Of a stretch of DNA of 64,000 nucleotides, positions 33,201-44,999 are shown one piece after another. The notes under the pieces were generated by a model that ran no database searches, was not told where the DNA came from, and saw nothing but the letters and a program-made list of their open reading frames with translations. Each line of letters opens with the position of its first letter. The first letter of the stretch is position 1. This DNA is from Blasia pusilla (Eukaryota; Marchantiophyta; Marchantiopsida; Blasiales): contig CM114273.1 of NCBI GenBank assembly GCA_050084515.1, positions 35,960,001 to 36,024,000 of the forward strand, written 5' to 3'. Position numbers and translations under genes: made by a program.

Positions 33201-36200
33201 AGAAATCGTGTACGCCATGTGGGGGGAAATCGAAAAATCTACTTCAGAACTTCAGGTCATGGTGTGAACCAAGCAATCACTGTGGGAACCTTTAGCGACT
33301 TGATTCTACAACGCTGTCGTTATAAATTTTCTTTTCGCGTTCGTTTTTATTTAGGACATGAACTTTTGAGCAAAACCATTCACTAGTTATCAATATGAGG
33401 TGGCGGTGGCGGGAAATCGTTCTTGTATCACAGGAGAGAGACATCTAGGATTGCCACCCCATGGTTCTACAGCTTACTATTCACAGGATATCACGGCTGA
33501 GGACATCAACCTCGTTGCGGTACGTAAGCACTGGTTAATAAAGTCTTGGATGCGGAGTGGTAAAATATTAAAACTCGTGAGGTCAAAACGGACTGTGTAA
33601 TGTACAGCGCCTGAGACACATGGACTTTAGAGATTCGCAAATCGGTGTATGTTCACATATCTTCTTACAATTGTCTTAGCAGTTGTATAATTATTTATCT
33701 GAACCAATCTTTGTGGATCATGTAAACTTGATGAAATTATGAGGCAAAGCGTGCCTTCGAGAATATTAAGTTTCCCTATTGCTGTACAAGTGCTAATTTT
33801 GATCATCGCTTTTCCTAGAGATAGTGCGCTTCGTTTATTTGTAGGTTTTTTTTACGCTCTAAACTTCGTCTTCAGGAGTGGATGAGACGTACAAAGAGAG
33901 AACCGTGGAATACGAGGATATGGCGAAAACAGTGCTCGGGAAACTATGGAACCATTCCGGAGTACGAAATCCGGATTGCATCTTCGATTGAATTTCCTAG
34001 AGAAACTCACTTTTACGAGGTTTGTTGATAAGATGTGGGAATATAGCTTGAAAGCAACTTTGCACATTTAGTATAGAATTTTCAGATAATTATGGAAGAG
34101 CCTTAATTGAAGCCCTATTTCCGAGGAATCTTTCAGGTGCCCCGAAATGTTTTGGTAGACAGGATTAAGCGATGTTAAAGGCTGGGAAGGTCTAAAAGCC
34201 GAGGCTACACGAGTGTCGCCCATCACTTCGCTAGTTTTTACTGTCCCGAGGTGTGACCACTAGTGTTTGAACCTAAAAATCTGCGACATTTTTAATTTCT
34301 GCCCTGTCATCGAAGCATGGGAGGATTTCTGGATAGGTTATCTGTTAACAGACCAGCCAGAAATATGAGTTCTTGGACCTATGGTAATTAATCACCCATG
34401 ATCCCTTTTTGATTTGTGCCCAGGACAAGTGCGTTATTAATGTTGTCCACGGTGACTTCAAGGAGGAACTTAGCGAGGTGGTGTTGCATTTGAAAGATTC
34501 GCTCCCCTACGCTGAGAATGATTGCCAGCGTCAAATGGTACAATTGTAAGTAGTCCAGTTCAAAGTTGATGAGATTCTTAGTCTCCCCTTATTCCTAACC
34601 TCACCAGCATGCCTTACCACGCATGAATTAAATGTGCTGGGTTATGTACACTTTCCCACTTACAAACTTGACAGCTTCTGTCGGAGCTGGGATTTAGCAT
34701 TGAACTTTGCAAATTACTTCGTGTGCAGATAGGAATTTTTTCAGAGTTGTATTAATTTATGGTAGACTCATATTATTTCACTAAATTATTTGCGATGCAG
34801 AGCGATGAAAAGTTCTTCGTCTAGATAGTATAGGATCTCATGTCTGCTGACGTGTGTAGCTTATACATTTGCAGCCTCATAAACTACTTCCAGACTGGGT
34901 GGGTGGAGTTCCACAAGAAGAGTCAACTGCTCTGGCTCAATGGGAATGAACAGACTCTTGAATTTAACATTGGGTGAGATTTGTAAGCAAATACGTATTG
35001 ATGTTCTTGAATTCGCGTCGAACTAGACAAGGCTATCTGGCTCCATGGTAAGTGAGTCCATTTCATGCCAAACGTTGTTTGAAGCTCTTCGCCTTTTAAC
35101 ACTCTGCTGATGATCAGGTCTATATCTAAGGAATGTGTATTTCCCCTCTTGCTTGAACAGTTTTATTGAAACATATCGTGATCCTATCAGAGCTCGAGCA
35201 GAGTTCGAAGGTTTCATTGGATTCGTTGACAAGGTATACTTTCAGGAAGCTAGCTTTTACGAAATATTGTCGGAATACTAAGTACTTTCCGGCACGGTGA
35301 GCCTCCACTAGCGCTTTTGTGGAAGAAAGTCACCAAAATGCAAGCCATCTTTATTTCAGCGTTGAACTCATGATTAGCGTGTTGCTAGAGATGAACGATC
35401 TTTGATAACGTGAAACCTCTCTGATTCAGGCCCGGAGCAAACAATTTGAGGCACTGGCTAACAAAGCTAACAGTCTGCTAGCTACAATGCCATGGCCCAA
35501 GGATTTTGAGGCAGATCAATTTCAGTGCCCAGCCTTCACTTGTATCCACGTACTACTCTCTACAGCCTCTTGTGATCTCCATTTTTCTCCGGTTCCTATC
35601 ACTGCTTCCAAGTTATGTAAAGAGCCAGGTTCCACCATCTCGACTTCAACCTCAGATCGTCATCACTAACTAGATAACACATCGTTGTGACACCATTAGG
35701 CTTTTGTGTTTGCTAACGGCACAATCCCCACCGGAATTAATCTTCCCAACTATCAAGACGTCCGTCAGGTATGATTCTGCTAACTGTTCATAATCTAGAT
35801 AGCAGTTGAAACAAACCCAATGCTTCACAGACGTAGTTACATTCTCGACTATGAACATTTTTTACTTATTTGATCATTCAGGAATAATTGAAGATGTATC
35901 TCCACAACAAAAGTAAAATTTGCTCTACTAGCTTCTTCTTCTTCTTTCTATTCTGTTCAGCTTTGCAATTTTTGCAGGTTGCCACACTTATGGCCCGAAA
36001 ATGTCTTTTTATGTGTCCAGAATCACGGTTGCAGAAATATTTGTTTCTCTAACGTTCTTGATGCCCATAATCCCGCCTCAAAGGTTTGACTCTCTCCTTG
36101 TCTGCGTGTTCATGACCATCCCGCTAAGTCCGCACAAGTAACTTATCCACCAATGAACTGCTTCCTTCATCTGGATGCGTATGATTCAAATGTAAGGTTT

Positions 36201-39200
36201 CCGAAGTATGCGTTCCGTTAGATGTTCCCACGTTGTGTTGACATTGAAAATGTAAACGAAAAAAGGACACCTTTTGAAACCTAGTGCTCCAATTAGTACC
36301 TTATGTTGTGGTAGCCCATCTGTGCTTCACCGTTGCAAAGCTAGCAGTTCCATTTCACAGTAGCAAATTCGTTGCAGGGCATGTTTTAATATAGCTGTCG
36401 AGGAGTGACATGGTTCTCTAGCACTTGCTGGGTAGTGACTAAGGAAAAATTATAACCGGATCTGTCTTGCGGGCAGCTGCCGTTCTTGGAACATACAGAT
36501 GTAGAATTGTCGAGGAGAATGAAAGGAGAAGTCTTCATTGTCCAACTGGCATGCCACGAATTGCTTGGACATGGATCTGGAAAATTATTCTCCCAGGATT
36601 CGGGAGGAAACTACAACTTCCCTTTCGGAACAGTAAGTACGAACAATCGTAATCCCATCTTCACTACTTCAGACCACTACTCCGACCTTTGCAGACGTGA
36701 GGGTCTCCAAGTGTACCTTTCATGAGGAATGTCGTCGACAATTGGTGTCAACGAGGTGTCGGATGTGCATCCGCATTTCTGAATCCTTCATAAGGTCTGT
36801 CGAAGCCACAGTTTTCAACCTCAGTATCGTGACATCCTATCCTTGAATTTGTGGTGTGATCAGATTAAGCATCCTTTCACTAACAAGCCAGTGATGACGT
36901 GCTATGGTCCGGGCGAAACGTGGAACTCTAAATTCGGAAAAATCAGTTCAGCGTTTGAAGAGTGTAGAGCGGAGTGTGTTGGACTCTATCTAAGTACCAA
37001 TCATCAGGCGAGTGCCGATTCATTATCTGGCAGCATTAGGGAGGTATTCTATACCAGACGAAAAAAACAATTATCATATATGTTTCTGCTGCTAATTCAT
37101 GGTTTTGATCTTGTATATTGTTTGAAATATACGTATGCAGGTATTGGAGGTATTTGGCCATTTTGGTCAGCGTGCAGAGGATGTAATGTACATCAACTGG
37201 CTAATGATGGTAAGAATCTGTCCAATGTGTTTCTAAGCGAAGGACGGTGAATAAGGTGAAAGGGAATTGTGTGAGGAACATAGCTATGAGCAGTGCTCTT
37301 TGGGCACCCAAGAATTTTTCAGTAAAGATTCGTTCCCAGTTGTGCTATAGATACGGGCAGGGCATTTGAATTTTTTAGCTCGACCACTGGAGACTGGAGG
37401 CAAGCACACATGCCCGTGATCTAGTTTCCTTGATCATCATTGGGTGGCCGTTGTGGTGAGCGAGCAGAAGATGTGATGTATGTCAGCTGGCTGATGATGG
37501 TAGGAATCCGTATTTTCTGCTAAGCGGAAGGTGAACAAAGGTGAAAGGCCAACCGTATGAGCAACATAGAGATAACAAGTGCTGGTTGTGATGTAGATAC
37601 GGGCAGGTTTCCTAGCAATGGAATTTTTTAGCTCGCACACAGGAGATTGGAGGCAAGCACACATGCAGGTGATCCGGTGTCCTTCATACTGCATGGGGTT
37701 GATCTGAGTGTTATTTAACAATATGGGTGTCTCGTTCGTTTATCCTGTGATCATCAGCCTTTTTGTCGTTTGGACTTCCAGGAATATTGGATTGTGGTAG
37801 TATGGGATAATAGCAGCGTGGTTTTTCACACTTTTCATTCAAATCACTACACCCACCTAATCATTAGGAGTTATTACGAATCGATTTGCTATTTTATTCA
37901 GGCGAGGTTTGCAATTTTTCGTACGTTACTAGACGCATCCAGCAGAGAGGCAACGGAAAATGCGGTCAGTGGTGTTGCGCATGGAACCGACCTACTGACA
38001 ATTCAAACGCGTAGACGAAATGATCTTACGTTGCGGTTGAACAAGGACAAAATCAGGACAGTTGGTGTCCCAGCAATCAGGAATTTGTTGCTGAAGTTGC
38101 AAGTTTACAGGACAACGGCAGATGCAGTGGAGGGTCAAAGGTTTTTCGAGGAGGTATGTGTTGTAAATCTATGTTATTACTCAAACTTAAAAATTTAATT
38201 TGTCTTGTCGAGATTTTCAATGTTTGCTCCCTGGCATGAGCATATAAAATGTTCTTCGGACAAGAGAAATATAATCATAGAATGAATTAAAATTTTAACT
38301 TTTGATATAAGTTAAATTGACCTTACCCCGTGCGAATTGCATACTAATAATTCTACATTCCGAACTTACTATTTTCCATATCGTCTGCCTGGAAGGAACT
38401 ACCAGCGATCGGTAAAGTATACACTATAATTCCGCTTCTAATCTGTGGGAGATCGTTTATGTGTACAGCTGACATCAGTACCTCAACAAATCCTAAAATT
38501 TCGGAAAGTCCTCAAATCAAACGAAAGAGCTCAACCCATGTTCGTGCAAGTACATATCCTACATACGTCCTCCTTGTGATGAAGTGTTCATAGCGCTACC
38601 AGTTAGAATGTATAATCTTTACCTCATTCCAAATAGGATTCTCCAAGTATTCTTAAACTTTCATGGCGCAACCGTAAGGTTACGGTCAACGATGGAAGTC
38701 GAAAGTAAAAGAAGTCAGGAGGCCTACGATACTAGTAAAGTAAGATGGCTTAAGTAAGTAAGTAGTTCCTAGAAAGTTGGGTAATGAGTCTGAATTCGCT
38801 TGAGAAGTATTGTCGATGTTGCGATTTTATTGGTATTCATGGTTGGCAAGATGAACATCAGAAAAGCGTATGATGTGCCCAGTGCTAGGAACCCTTTCCA
38901 AACTTTTGTTAGGTGCGTGAGGAGACGTGAGGCGTTTTTCAATACGTACTCACGGGAGGCGCCAACGTATTTGGGTGGAGTTGCGTGCAATTAAGCTGCA
39001 TCTTTCCCATTCACACGATTTGTGTTATACCTTGCGCGTATCCTTATGTGCTTTTGTAATCCTGGATGATCTGAACGTCTAAAACGAGCTATGTGTAAAC
39101 TGCAGGCCCATACAAATTTGAAGGAGGTCCGTGGACAATCCGAGGTTATACTTGAAGAGTTCGATTCAAGCTCAGAAGGCATTATTGAATCATGTCGGGC

Positions 39201-39273
39201 TCATTTCAGGGAGTGGATTGATGTTGAAATTCTTAGCGGAGTTCCGGCCGGAGCTCGGGACATTTATGAGTAA
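30210..39273 (+). CDS. DPP3: Dipeptidyl peptidase III (zinc metallopeptidase, family M49)
   Basis: DPP III removes dipeptides from the N-terminus of short peptides, usually in the cytosol. Exons: 30,210-30,389; 31,259-31,406; 31,865-31,953; 33,088-33,157; 33,434-33,519; 33,876-34,019; 34,424-34,545; 34,875-34,973; 35,161-35,233; 35,430-35,549; 35,700-35,768; 36,021-36,083; 36,477-36,632; 36,864-37,007 (or to 37,043); 37,141-37,209; 37,597-37,668; 37,902-38,153; 39,106-39,273 (TAA). Phases agree at every junction located. Zinc motifs: HELLGH (36,555-36,572) and EECRAE (36,957-36,974). The active-site segment QAHMQ|ARF spans exons 16 and 17. Other family segments: FIETYRDP, IPTGINLPNY, GETWNSKF, RAEDVMYINWL. 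The located exons encode about 707 residues. An exon of about 30-35 codons is expected between 38,154 and 39,105 and was not found. With it, the length fits the usual ~740. The start is the first in-frame ATG; an upstream start cannot be excluded. No Nudix domain is seen, unlike the Arabidopsis Nudix-M49 fusion. No in-frame stop occurs in the exons. Confidence 0.88.
37141..37720 (+). repeat. Tandem duplication of exons 15-16 inside the DPP III gene
   Basis: Exon 15 (37,141-37,209) recurs, diverged, up to the donor at 37,500 (ERAEDVMYVSWLMM). Exon 16 occurs at 37,351-37,416 and at 37,597-37,668. The first exon 16 has lost bases after ATACGGGCAGG, shifting the frame, and reads ATGCCC where the donor should be. 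The second is intact, with 24 codons and donor CAG|GTGATC. The second exon 15 lacks a usable acceptor because an in-frame TGA precedes it. The only coherent splice is first exon 15 to second exon 16. Confidence 0.8.
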
Positions 39274-39339
39274 AATCTAAGAGAAACTTTCCTCCTGTTG
39301 ACTCGTCATCCGTGTAATATTTAATACGTAATATTTAAT

Positions 39340-39460
39340 TCTAAAACATAAGAGTTAAACTGACAAATTTCCTTTCTTATGACAAACCTTTGTCCTTTCT
39401 CCAATTCTAAAACATAAGAGTTAAACTGACAAACATAAGAGTTAAACTCTACAAAGGTTT
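39340..39460. repeat. Short direct repeats 3' of DPP III
   Basis: The block ACATAAGAGTTAAACT occurs three times (near 39,346, 39,410 and 39,434), twice followed by GACAAA. This is a small local repeat in the 3' flank. Confidence 0.55.
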
Positions 39461-39699
39461 TTTCCAATAGAGCATGGAAATAAGTACAATTAGTGTGTTG
39501 GGTAACCATCTGTTTGGTGGGTCCATGTCTTCAATGTGGTTCCATGAAAAATGAACAAGTGATCAGAACTGAAGTCCCAAATCCTCCTCTTCTCCCAAGA
39601 AATAGAGGAAAAACCAAACTAGTTTAGCATCAAGTGGAAAAAGTCCATAGAAGGACTTGTTCCCGATACACATTAGCTCCATCCATTGGAATCGGATCT

Positions 39700-40313
39700 T
39701 AAGAGCCAATTAAACAGCATTCGGAACTCCAGTTCCAATCGAACTTTGACAAACCCGAGGACAAACCGGCTATCCTGCTTGTATTTGAAAGGTCCAATGG
39801 TCCTAGCCTTACAATCTGCAACGGAAGGACCTATTATAGCTATGGCATAACTCCTACCGATGGAATCGGATTTCATGAGGCATTCGAAACTCTAGTTAAC
39901 GTTCCAAATGAGCTCTCACCCATCGTCTATCCTTGAAGATTCTCAAAAGTCCTTCCCTACAGTAGCCGTGAAAGGAGCTATTCCGGAAACGGCTCGAAAC
40001 GGGATCTTAAGAGCCAATTGAACAACGATTTGCAACACTAGTTCCTAAAGGACTCTAACCCACCACTATCCTTCTTGTTTTTGAAAGGTCCAATGGTGGT
40101 AGCCTTGCAATCTGCAACGGAAGGTCCTATTCTAGCTACGGCGGAGCTCTTACGGATGGAATGGGATTTCAAGAGGCATTTGGAACTCTAGTTAACGTTC
40201 CAAATGAGCTCTCACCCACCGCCTATCCTCCAAGATTCTCCAAAGTCCTGCCCTACAGTAGCCCATGGAAGAAGCTATTTCAAAAATGGCTCGGAACGGG
40301 ATCTTAAGAGCCA
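39700..40313. repeat. ~300-bp tandem satellite, left part
   Basis: Units begin at GCCAATT(G/A)AACA near 39,707 and 40,012 (305 bp) and again at 40,310 (about 299 bp), where the Ty3 element interrupts the unit. Each unit contains AGGTCCAATGG, TTACAATCTGCAACGGAAGG and TATCCTCCAAGATTCT or close variants. Confidence 0.85.
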
Positions 40314-40775
40314 TGTCACATCTGAGTAGCCGATCTATCGTGGATAGGGCGTAGGAGGACCATCTTGAGTGTAACTTTGTCCCAAGGTGTCGGATGAGGT
40401 TGAGGATAGGTCCATTGTGTCAGGAACGTCGTTTCTGGTAACTTTTCTGTTGAGGTCTTTCACAACCGGGTGACTTGTTGACCAGGTCACCCACCCCTGG
40501 TAACCTCTGCGCGTAGGTTACCAAGGGGATGGCTATTTTTAGGGGAAGAGCCTTTTGGCTCTTCCCAACCCTATATAAGAGAGGAAGATGGCTTTCCTAA
40601 GCCATCTTTCTCATATTGGGCCGTTGGAGCATCTCTCTTGTATGTGTGTGAGATAGGACTAGGGTGCTAGCGTCCGGATTCCTTAATAGCACAGGGTGGA
40701 CGAGGCTCGATATGCCAATGTAGATTGAGGAGTGGAGTTTTAGGCCGGGTGGGCCATTTTTACTACTCTTTATTT
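40314..40775 (+). repeat. Left LTR block (block B only)
   Basis: Matches the block that starts TCACATCTGA at 49,631 and ends CTCTTTATTT near 50,103. It includes a TATA box (TATATAAG, 40,572-40,579) and the mirrored GGTGACC/GGTCACC and GGTTACC elements. Block A, which precedes and also follows block B at the right end, is absent here. The block ends TTTAACA, followed by internal sequence. Confidence 0.8.
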
Positions 40776-42577
40776 AACATGAAAAATATGCAAGGGGGCA
40801 GGGAATTCGTTGTTTGCAGGTAGGCAAGCAAGTTGCCTTGGTTGGGGAGCCCCTAGAGACGTGTGTGTGGCATTTTTTTAATGTCATTTTTGGTTTGAAA
40901 GGTCGTGCACGGAAGCGCTGTCCATTTTTCTCAGATCTTGTTGGTGCAGGTTGACGGGGGACATCAGCCGAGAGAAGTGTGCGATGGGCCGTTGGGTGTA
41001 CGCGAGTGTATCACCGACAGTTGAGCGATGAGTGTCGGGAAGGAGAGAAGAGCTTTTCCTTGCAGCCGCCGGGGGGCTATCAAGTTAATGGCGGCTAAGG
41101 TTTAGGGCTAGAGGGTAGACGTAGTGGTAGGAGATACGTGGTACTTACAGCTGGTACAGGGGTGCGGGTGGATATGGTATACGTGTACATTGAGATCTGA
41201 CTGCCGGTGTAGAAACATGGTTGCGTAGGCCACGCGATGAGCGGACGTGGGTGTTGCGGGGATGGAATAGCTGCGTCCATAGAGACACGTGCCAGAATAT
41301 GTAGGGATAAGCGAGACTGCGCCACTATAGGTGTGACGGAGTTGGGAGGTTGAGGGGCTAGTGGCGCCATGGTTGGAAGGGTTGGAAGGAAGGGCCGGAT
41401 GTAATGAAGTCTGGGCAAGGGAGCTCCGAGGTTGTGGGGAGTTTGTATAGGGCCACATGCCCTTAGATGCAGAGAGGAGGGTAAATTTGCATGAGGGGGC
41501 CAGGGCCGCGGCTAGGCAAGGGGCCAAGATCCTTTAAGGCTCCAAGGTTAGAGGAGAGGCATAGGGGCACGGGCCACGCCCCCCTCTCCCGCATTCAAGG
41601 CTCCAAGGTAGGGGCCAAGGAAGGACGCAGGGGAGTCAGACCGAGGCTGGGGAGCGGAGCTGCGGAAGGCAGCCACACAAGGCCGTGGGACGAAAGTAAG
41701 GGTTTCGGGAGAGGAGGCTGGCTTGACGGACGGAAAAGCAGGTTGGGTGTGGAGAAGGCAGGGTCGCGTCAGCCAGAAAGTGGGAGAGAAAGGCTTTCGG
41801 GGGTTAAGATCAAGGTTGCGTCCATAGGGACGCGTACGTGGTAGCGGTGGGAATACCGACGTGGTAAGCAACCTACATAGGTGGACAACAGATGTGGTTA
41901 ATGAGACCAAACACAGTTGGTCGAATGTGATAATTTGCGGGGGAAAATTGACGATGGAGTGTTAGTGCGCATGATGCTTACGGGTTGTCTGCATCTGTTG
42001 ACGGGAGGATCGACTTGCTGCACGAGGAGATGGTTGTGCTTGGGAGGTTGTCGTGTCACATGGAGGAGTGTGTGTTGACGGTGCCGTAGGTTGGTGGGCG
42101 TGATCAGGTTACCCATTCGAGTCCCTTTTCTTGCACTTATCTTCTTTGATTGAGAGTGCTAGATATCGGGTAGTAGCTGGTGCTAGGTGGGTGTAGTGAT
42201 GGTGACGAGTGTAGACTCTTTTTCATGTGTAGCATGTGGTGGATATACGACGGTTTCCAAGTAGGGGTTGCATGTATGACCCGAGAGTGTCGCTAGGTTA
42301 GGTGAGTAAGTTGGGAGGCTCATGGTGAGCCCGAGTGTTGAGTGTGCTTGAGGCCGGGTTTTTCATCACGGAATTGACCTTAGCATAGGTGAGCTAGTAA
42401 GAAGTGTGGGAGACTCTCGGTGAGTCTAAGTGCTTGAGCAAGTGAGACAGGGTTGTCATCACGGCGTTCTTCCAGGGTTCGGAAGAACGGGGTAGTGCAA
42501 GCAGTAGTAGTGGTGTGACATAGAGTGGACTGAGATACTGAGGGGTTAGGAGTGAGGAGCTACCTCGACATCCATCC
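40776..42577. other. Ty3 leader region, no coding motif recognised
   Basis: About 1.8 kb of GC-rich sequence between the left LTR block and gag. The open frames on both strands are compositional (Arg/Gly- or Ser/Pro-rich). A phrase TGCGTCCATAG(A/G)GAC recurs near 41,271 and 41,818, hinting at an internal duplication. Confidence 0.5.
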
Positions 42578-43970
42578 ATGGCTGGATTGTCATCACTGGA
42601 CACTGGGTCTCGTGATGAGATCGCAGACATAGGTTGTATCACTTGGCAAGAGATGGACGACATGGGCCATCGGGTCATGCGTCGTTTCTCAGGTGCAGTG
42701 GGCACCATCGACTTAGATGATTTTATCTAGGAGTTTGACACGTGGTGCGACTTCTAGGAGATACGGGCCCCGACACGGTTCAACCCTTTCATGGCATGGA
42801 AGGGGTTGTTCCAGCACTTGGAGGGTCCTCCGATGGATGACTACATGGAGTTTTGATCACTATATTCAATAGAGATTGGTGCTTGGAGGATGTATTGGGC
42901 TCGAGGCACTAGTGGTTGCGAGGCATATGATGGATCGTGAGAGGAGAGAGACCCACACCATCAGCCCGGAGACTAGATTGAGAGGAGGGCAGTGAGACAG
43001 GCGATGTAGCAGAGACCTCTGGTGGTAGAGGGCTACCCAACTTCAATCCCACAATGGAGTTCTTCCGATAGTTGGGGAAGAGCTACCAAGGCGTACGCAC
43101 CGACAAGCTGAAGAGTCTACTGGATTTTCAGCAACGATCGGGTGAGAGTCTGAGAGATGCATTCACGCGCATGAGGAGGCTGATCATTGCTACGTATGGA
43201 ATGCCTGAGGCGTAGTCAGTCCAATATTGGTACGGGGTTCTAGACCGAGAACTATAGAGGAGAGTCCGAGACGCGGTACTCATTCACACAGCGAAGCCCA
43301 CATTGAAAGTGGTCTTTGAGTTTTCTGAGCGTATTGAGCTCAACATGAGTGAGGAGCAGGTAGTGACCGCTGGATTTTCTCGAGAGTCGACGGGTCCACA
43401 AGCAACGGTGACCCCATAGGTGCCACATCAAGCACCAGTACCACGAGAGCGGGCAAGTGTGCCTAGAGAGCATGTTGGGTACCGTGAGCCTATGAGGCAA
43501 CGACCCGTACTTACATATGTTGTTGCCCAGCAGGGACCGATTTTGTCTTGTTGGATGTATGGAGGGGCCCATAGGCAGAGAGACTGCACACATCATGGGA
43601 GAGGATCACGAGCACCTCCGATTGCTCAGGAGCCATAGTGGATGGCCCCACCATAGTACTAGTGTGACTATTGCCATGGATATGGTCACACTAGGGATAG
43701 ATGTTTTGACCTTCGTCGAGAGGCACGTCCAGAGGTAGGCCGAGGGCCTGGGGGCGGTTGTCTTGGAGGAGGTCGGGGAGTTCTTCCTGGACGTGGTGGT
43801 AGAGGACCACCACTAGCCAGAGGAGATGGAGCAAGAGCACCAGAGCCGGCACTTCTCTCACGCATTGATCAGTTAGAGCAGAGGATTGCTGCCATGACGA
43901 TGATGCAGCTCAGGGAAGGCACGGAGCCACGAGCATCTAGTGTGGCTCCAGCTTTCTACCTCTTACCCTG
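42578..43970 (+). pseudogene. gag: Ty3 gag with two zinc knuckles
   Basis: Start ATG at 42,578 (MAGLSSLDTG). The capsid-like part has GTIDLDDFI, then FDTWCDF, then TRFNPFMAWKGLFQHL, interrupted by TAG codons that fit CAG or CGA-type ancestors. Two CCHC knuckles follow. The first, near 43,549-43,587, reads CWMYGGAHRQRDC, with its second Cys changed to Tyr (TGT to TAT). The second, near 43,661-43,702, is intact (CDYCHGYGHTRDRC). The chain ends around SSVAPAFYLLP. It is the nucleic-acid-binding structural polyprotein of the element and is inactive here. Confidence 0.75.
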
Positions 43971-44255
43971 ACTCGGGTGAGGATCTTGCTAGTATGGGGT
44001 TTATGTGTAGTGCAGCTCAGGTTGAGGCGGCTGCAATGGTGACTCGGGGTGATGCAAGAGGCACCGAGCCATCGAGAGGTGGAGTTGAGATTGACCCACC
44101 GGAGGGGACCGTTGGGCGGCAGGCCAAGATTCCACAATCATTCACATTGTCGAAGGCACTACACACACCATCGATGGTGCCTCGACGACCAGCGGTGCCT
44201 ACAGCTCAAGCAGGTACGTCGATGTCACGAGGAGTTGGTGTGACAACTCCTATGC

Positions 44256-44378
44256 CGGCTCGAGTGGAGTCAGTGTTGACCATAGTGTTGGAGGTGGCCA
44301 TCAGAGTGAGTCAGATTGGCTCGAGTGGAGTCAGTGTCGACCATAGTGTTGGAGGTGACCACCATAGTGAGTCAGACT
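44256..44378 (+). repeat. 61-bp tandem duplication in the gag-pol linker
   Basis: The block starting GGCTCGAGTGGAGTCAGTG at 44,256 repeats at 44,317 with few changes. A 61-bp unit shifts the frame, so it adds to the inactivation of the element. Confidence 0.75.
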
Positions 44379-44689
44379 CTACTATTTTCCGCCATAAAGT
44401 TGGCGACGTTGGGAGTTGGACAAGCTGAGGTGTTCCGGCTGGCCACCACGTTGTGTGAGCATGGAGAGGTGACTGCTTCTTGTTCAGAGGTAGTTGAGGA
44501 GGTGGTGAACTTTCCATCAGAGCCGGTACTCAGAACGTCCCCCATAGAGTCATGGCATGCGGCGGCGGTGAAGTTGGTAGATTATGCCTGCTCGACCGGC
44601 CATAGAGCGAGCAGTGGTGACACTTGGAGTAGTGTTACTGGATAACCGAGCTGGAGTATTTTGCTTGGTTAGTCCGACGAGGATAGTAT

Positions 44690-44940
44690 ACCACCCTAAA
44701 GTGCGTCCTACTTGATTCGGGAGCGCAGCCCTTGATGTTAGGGAAGGCGGTGTGTTTAGCGTTGGGGTTACGGAAGGCCGACATTGAGACTTGTCCCTTC
44801 CAGATAGAGACCTTGATTGGGGGCATGTCACCCACGCAATATATGACTCGACAGGAGATGGTTGTCAGAGTGCAGCCAGAGCATGCGACGGATAGTGTTA
44901 TGGTGCACACACGTGCGATTACGACAACCAGCTAAGTTGT
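44690..44940 (+). pseudogene. Ty3 aspartic protease
   Basis: KCVLLDSGAQPLMLGKA carries the retroviral-type DSGA active site (near 44,710-44,721). It is followed by CPFQIETLIGG and a conserved stretch to HTRAITTTS, then a stop (44,933). It lies directly upstream of the methyltransferase segment. Confidence 0.75.
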
Positions 44941-44999
44941 ACGATGTGTTGGTGGGGAGTACAGTGTTATATCCCCTAGGATTCATCGTTGACTTTTGG

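Noticed and set aside
38650-38730. Candidate for the missing DPP III exon (PSILKLSWRNRK)
   Set aside because: Weak match to the family, ends in a stop without a donor in frame. The exon is left unlocated. A frame at 38,890-38,990 is equally unconvincing.
41095-41910. Long overlapping reading frames on both strands in the Ty3 leader
   Set aside because: Composition-driven (GC-rich, Arg/Gly or Ser/Pro/Thr), no motif and no homologous partner in the window.
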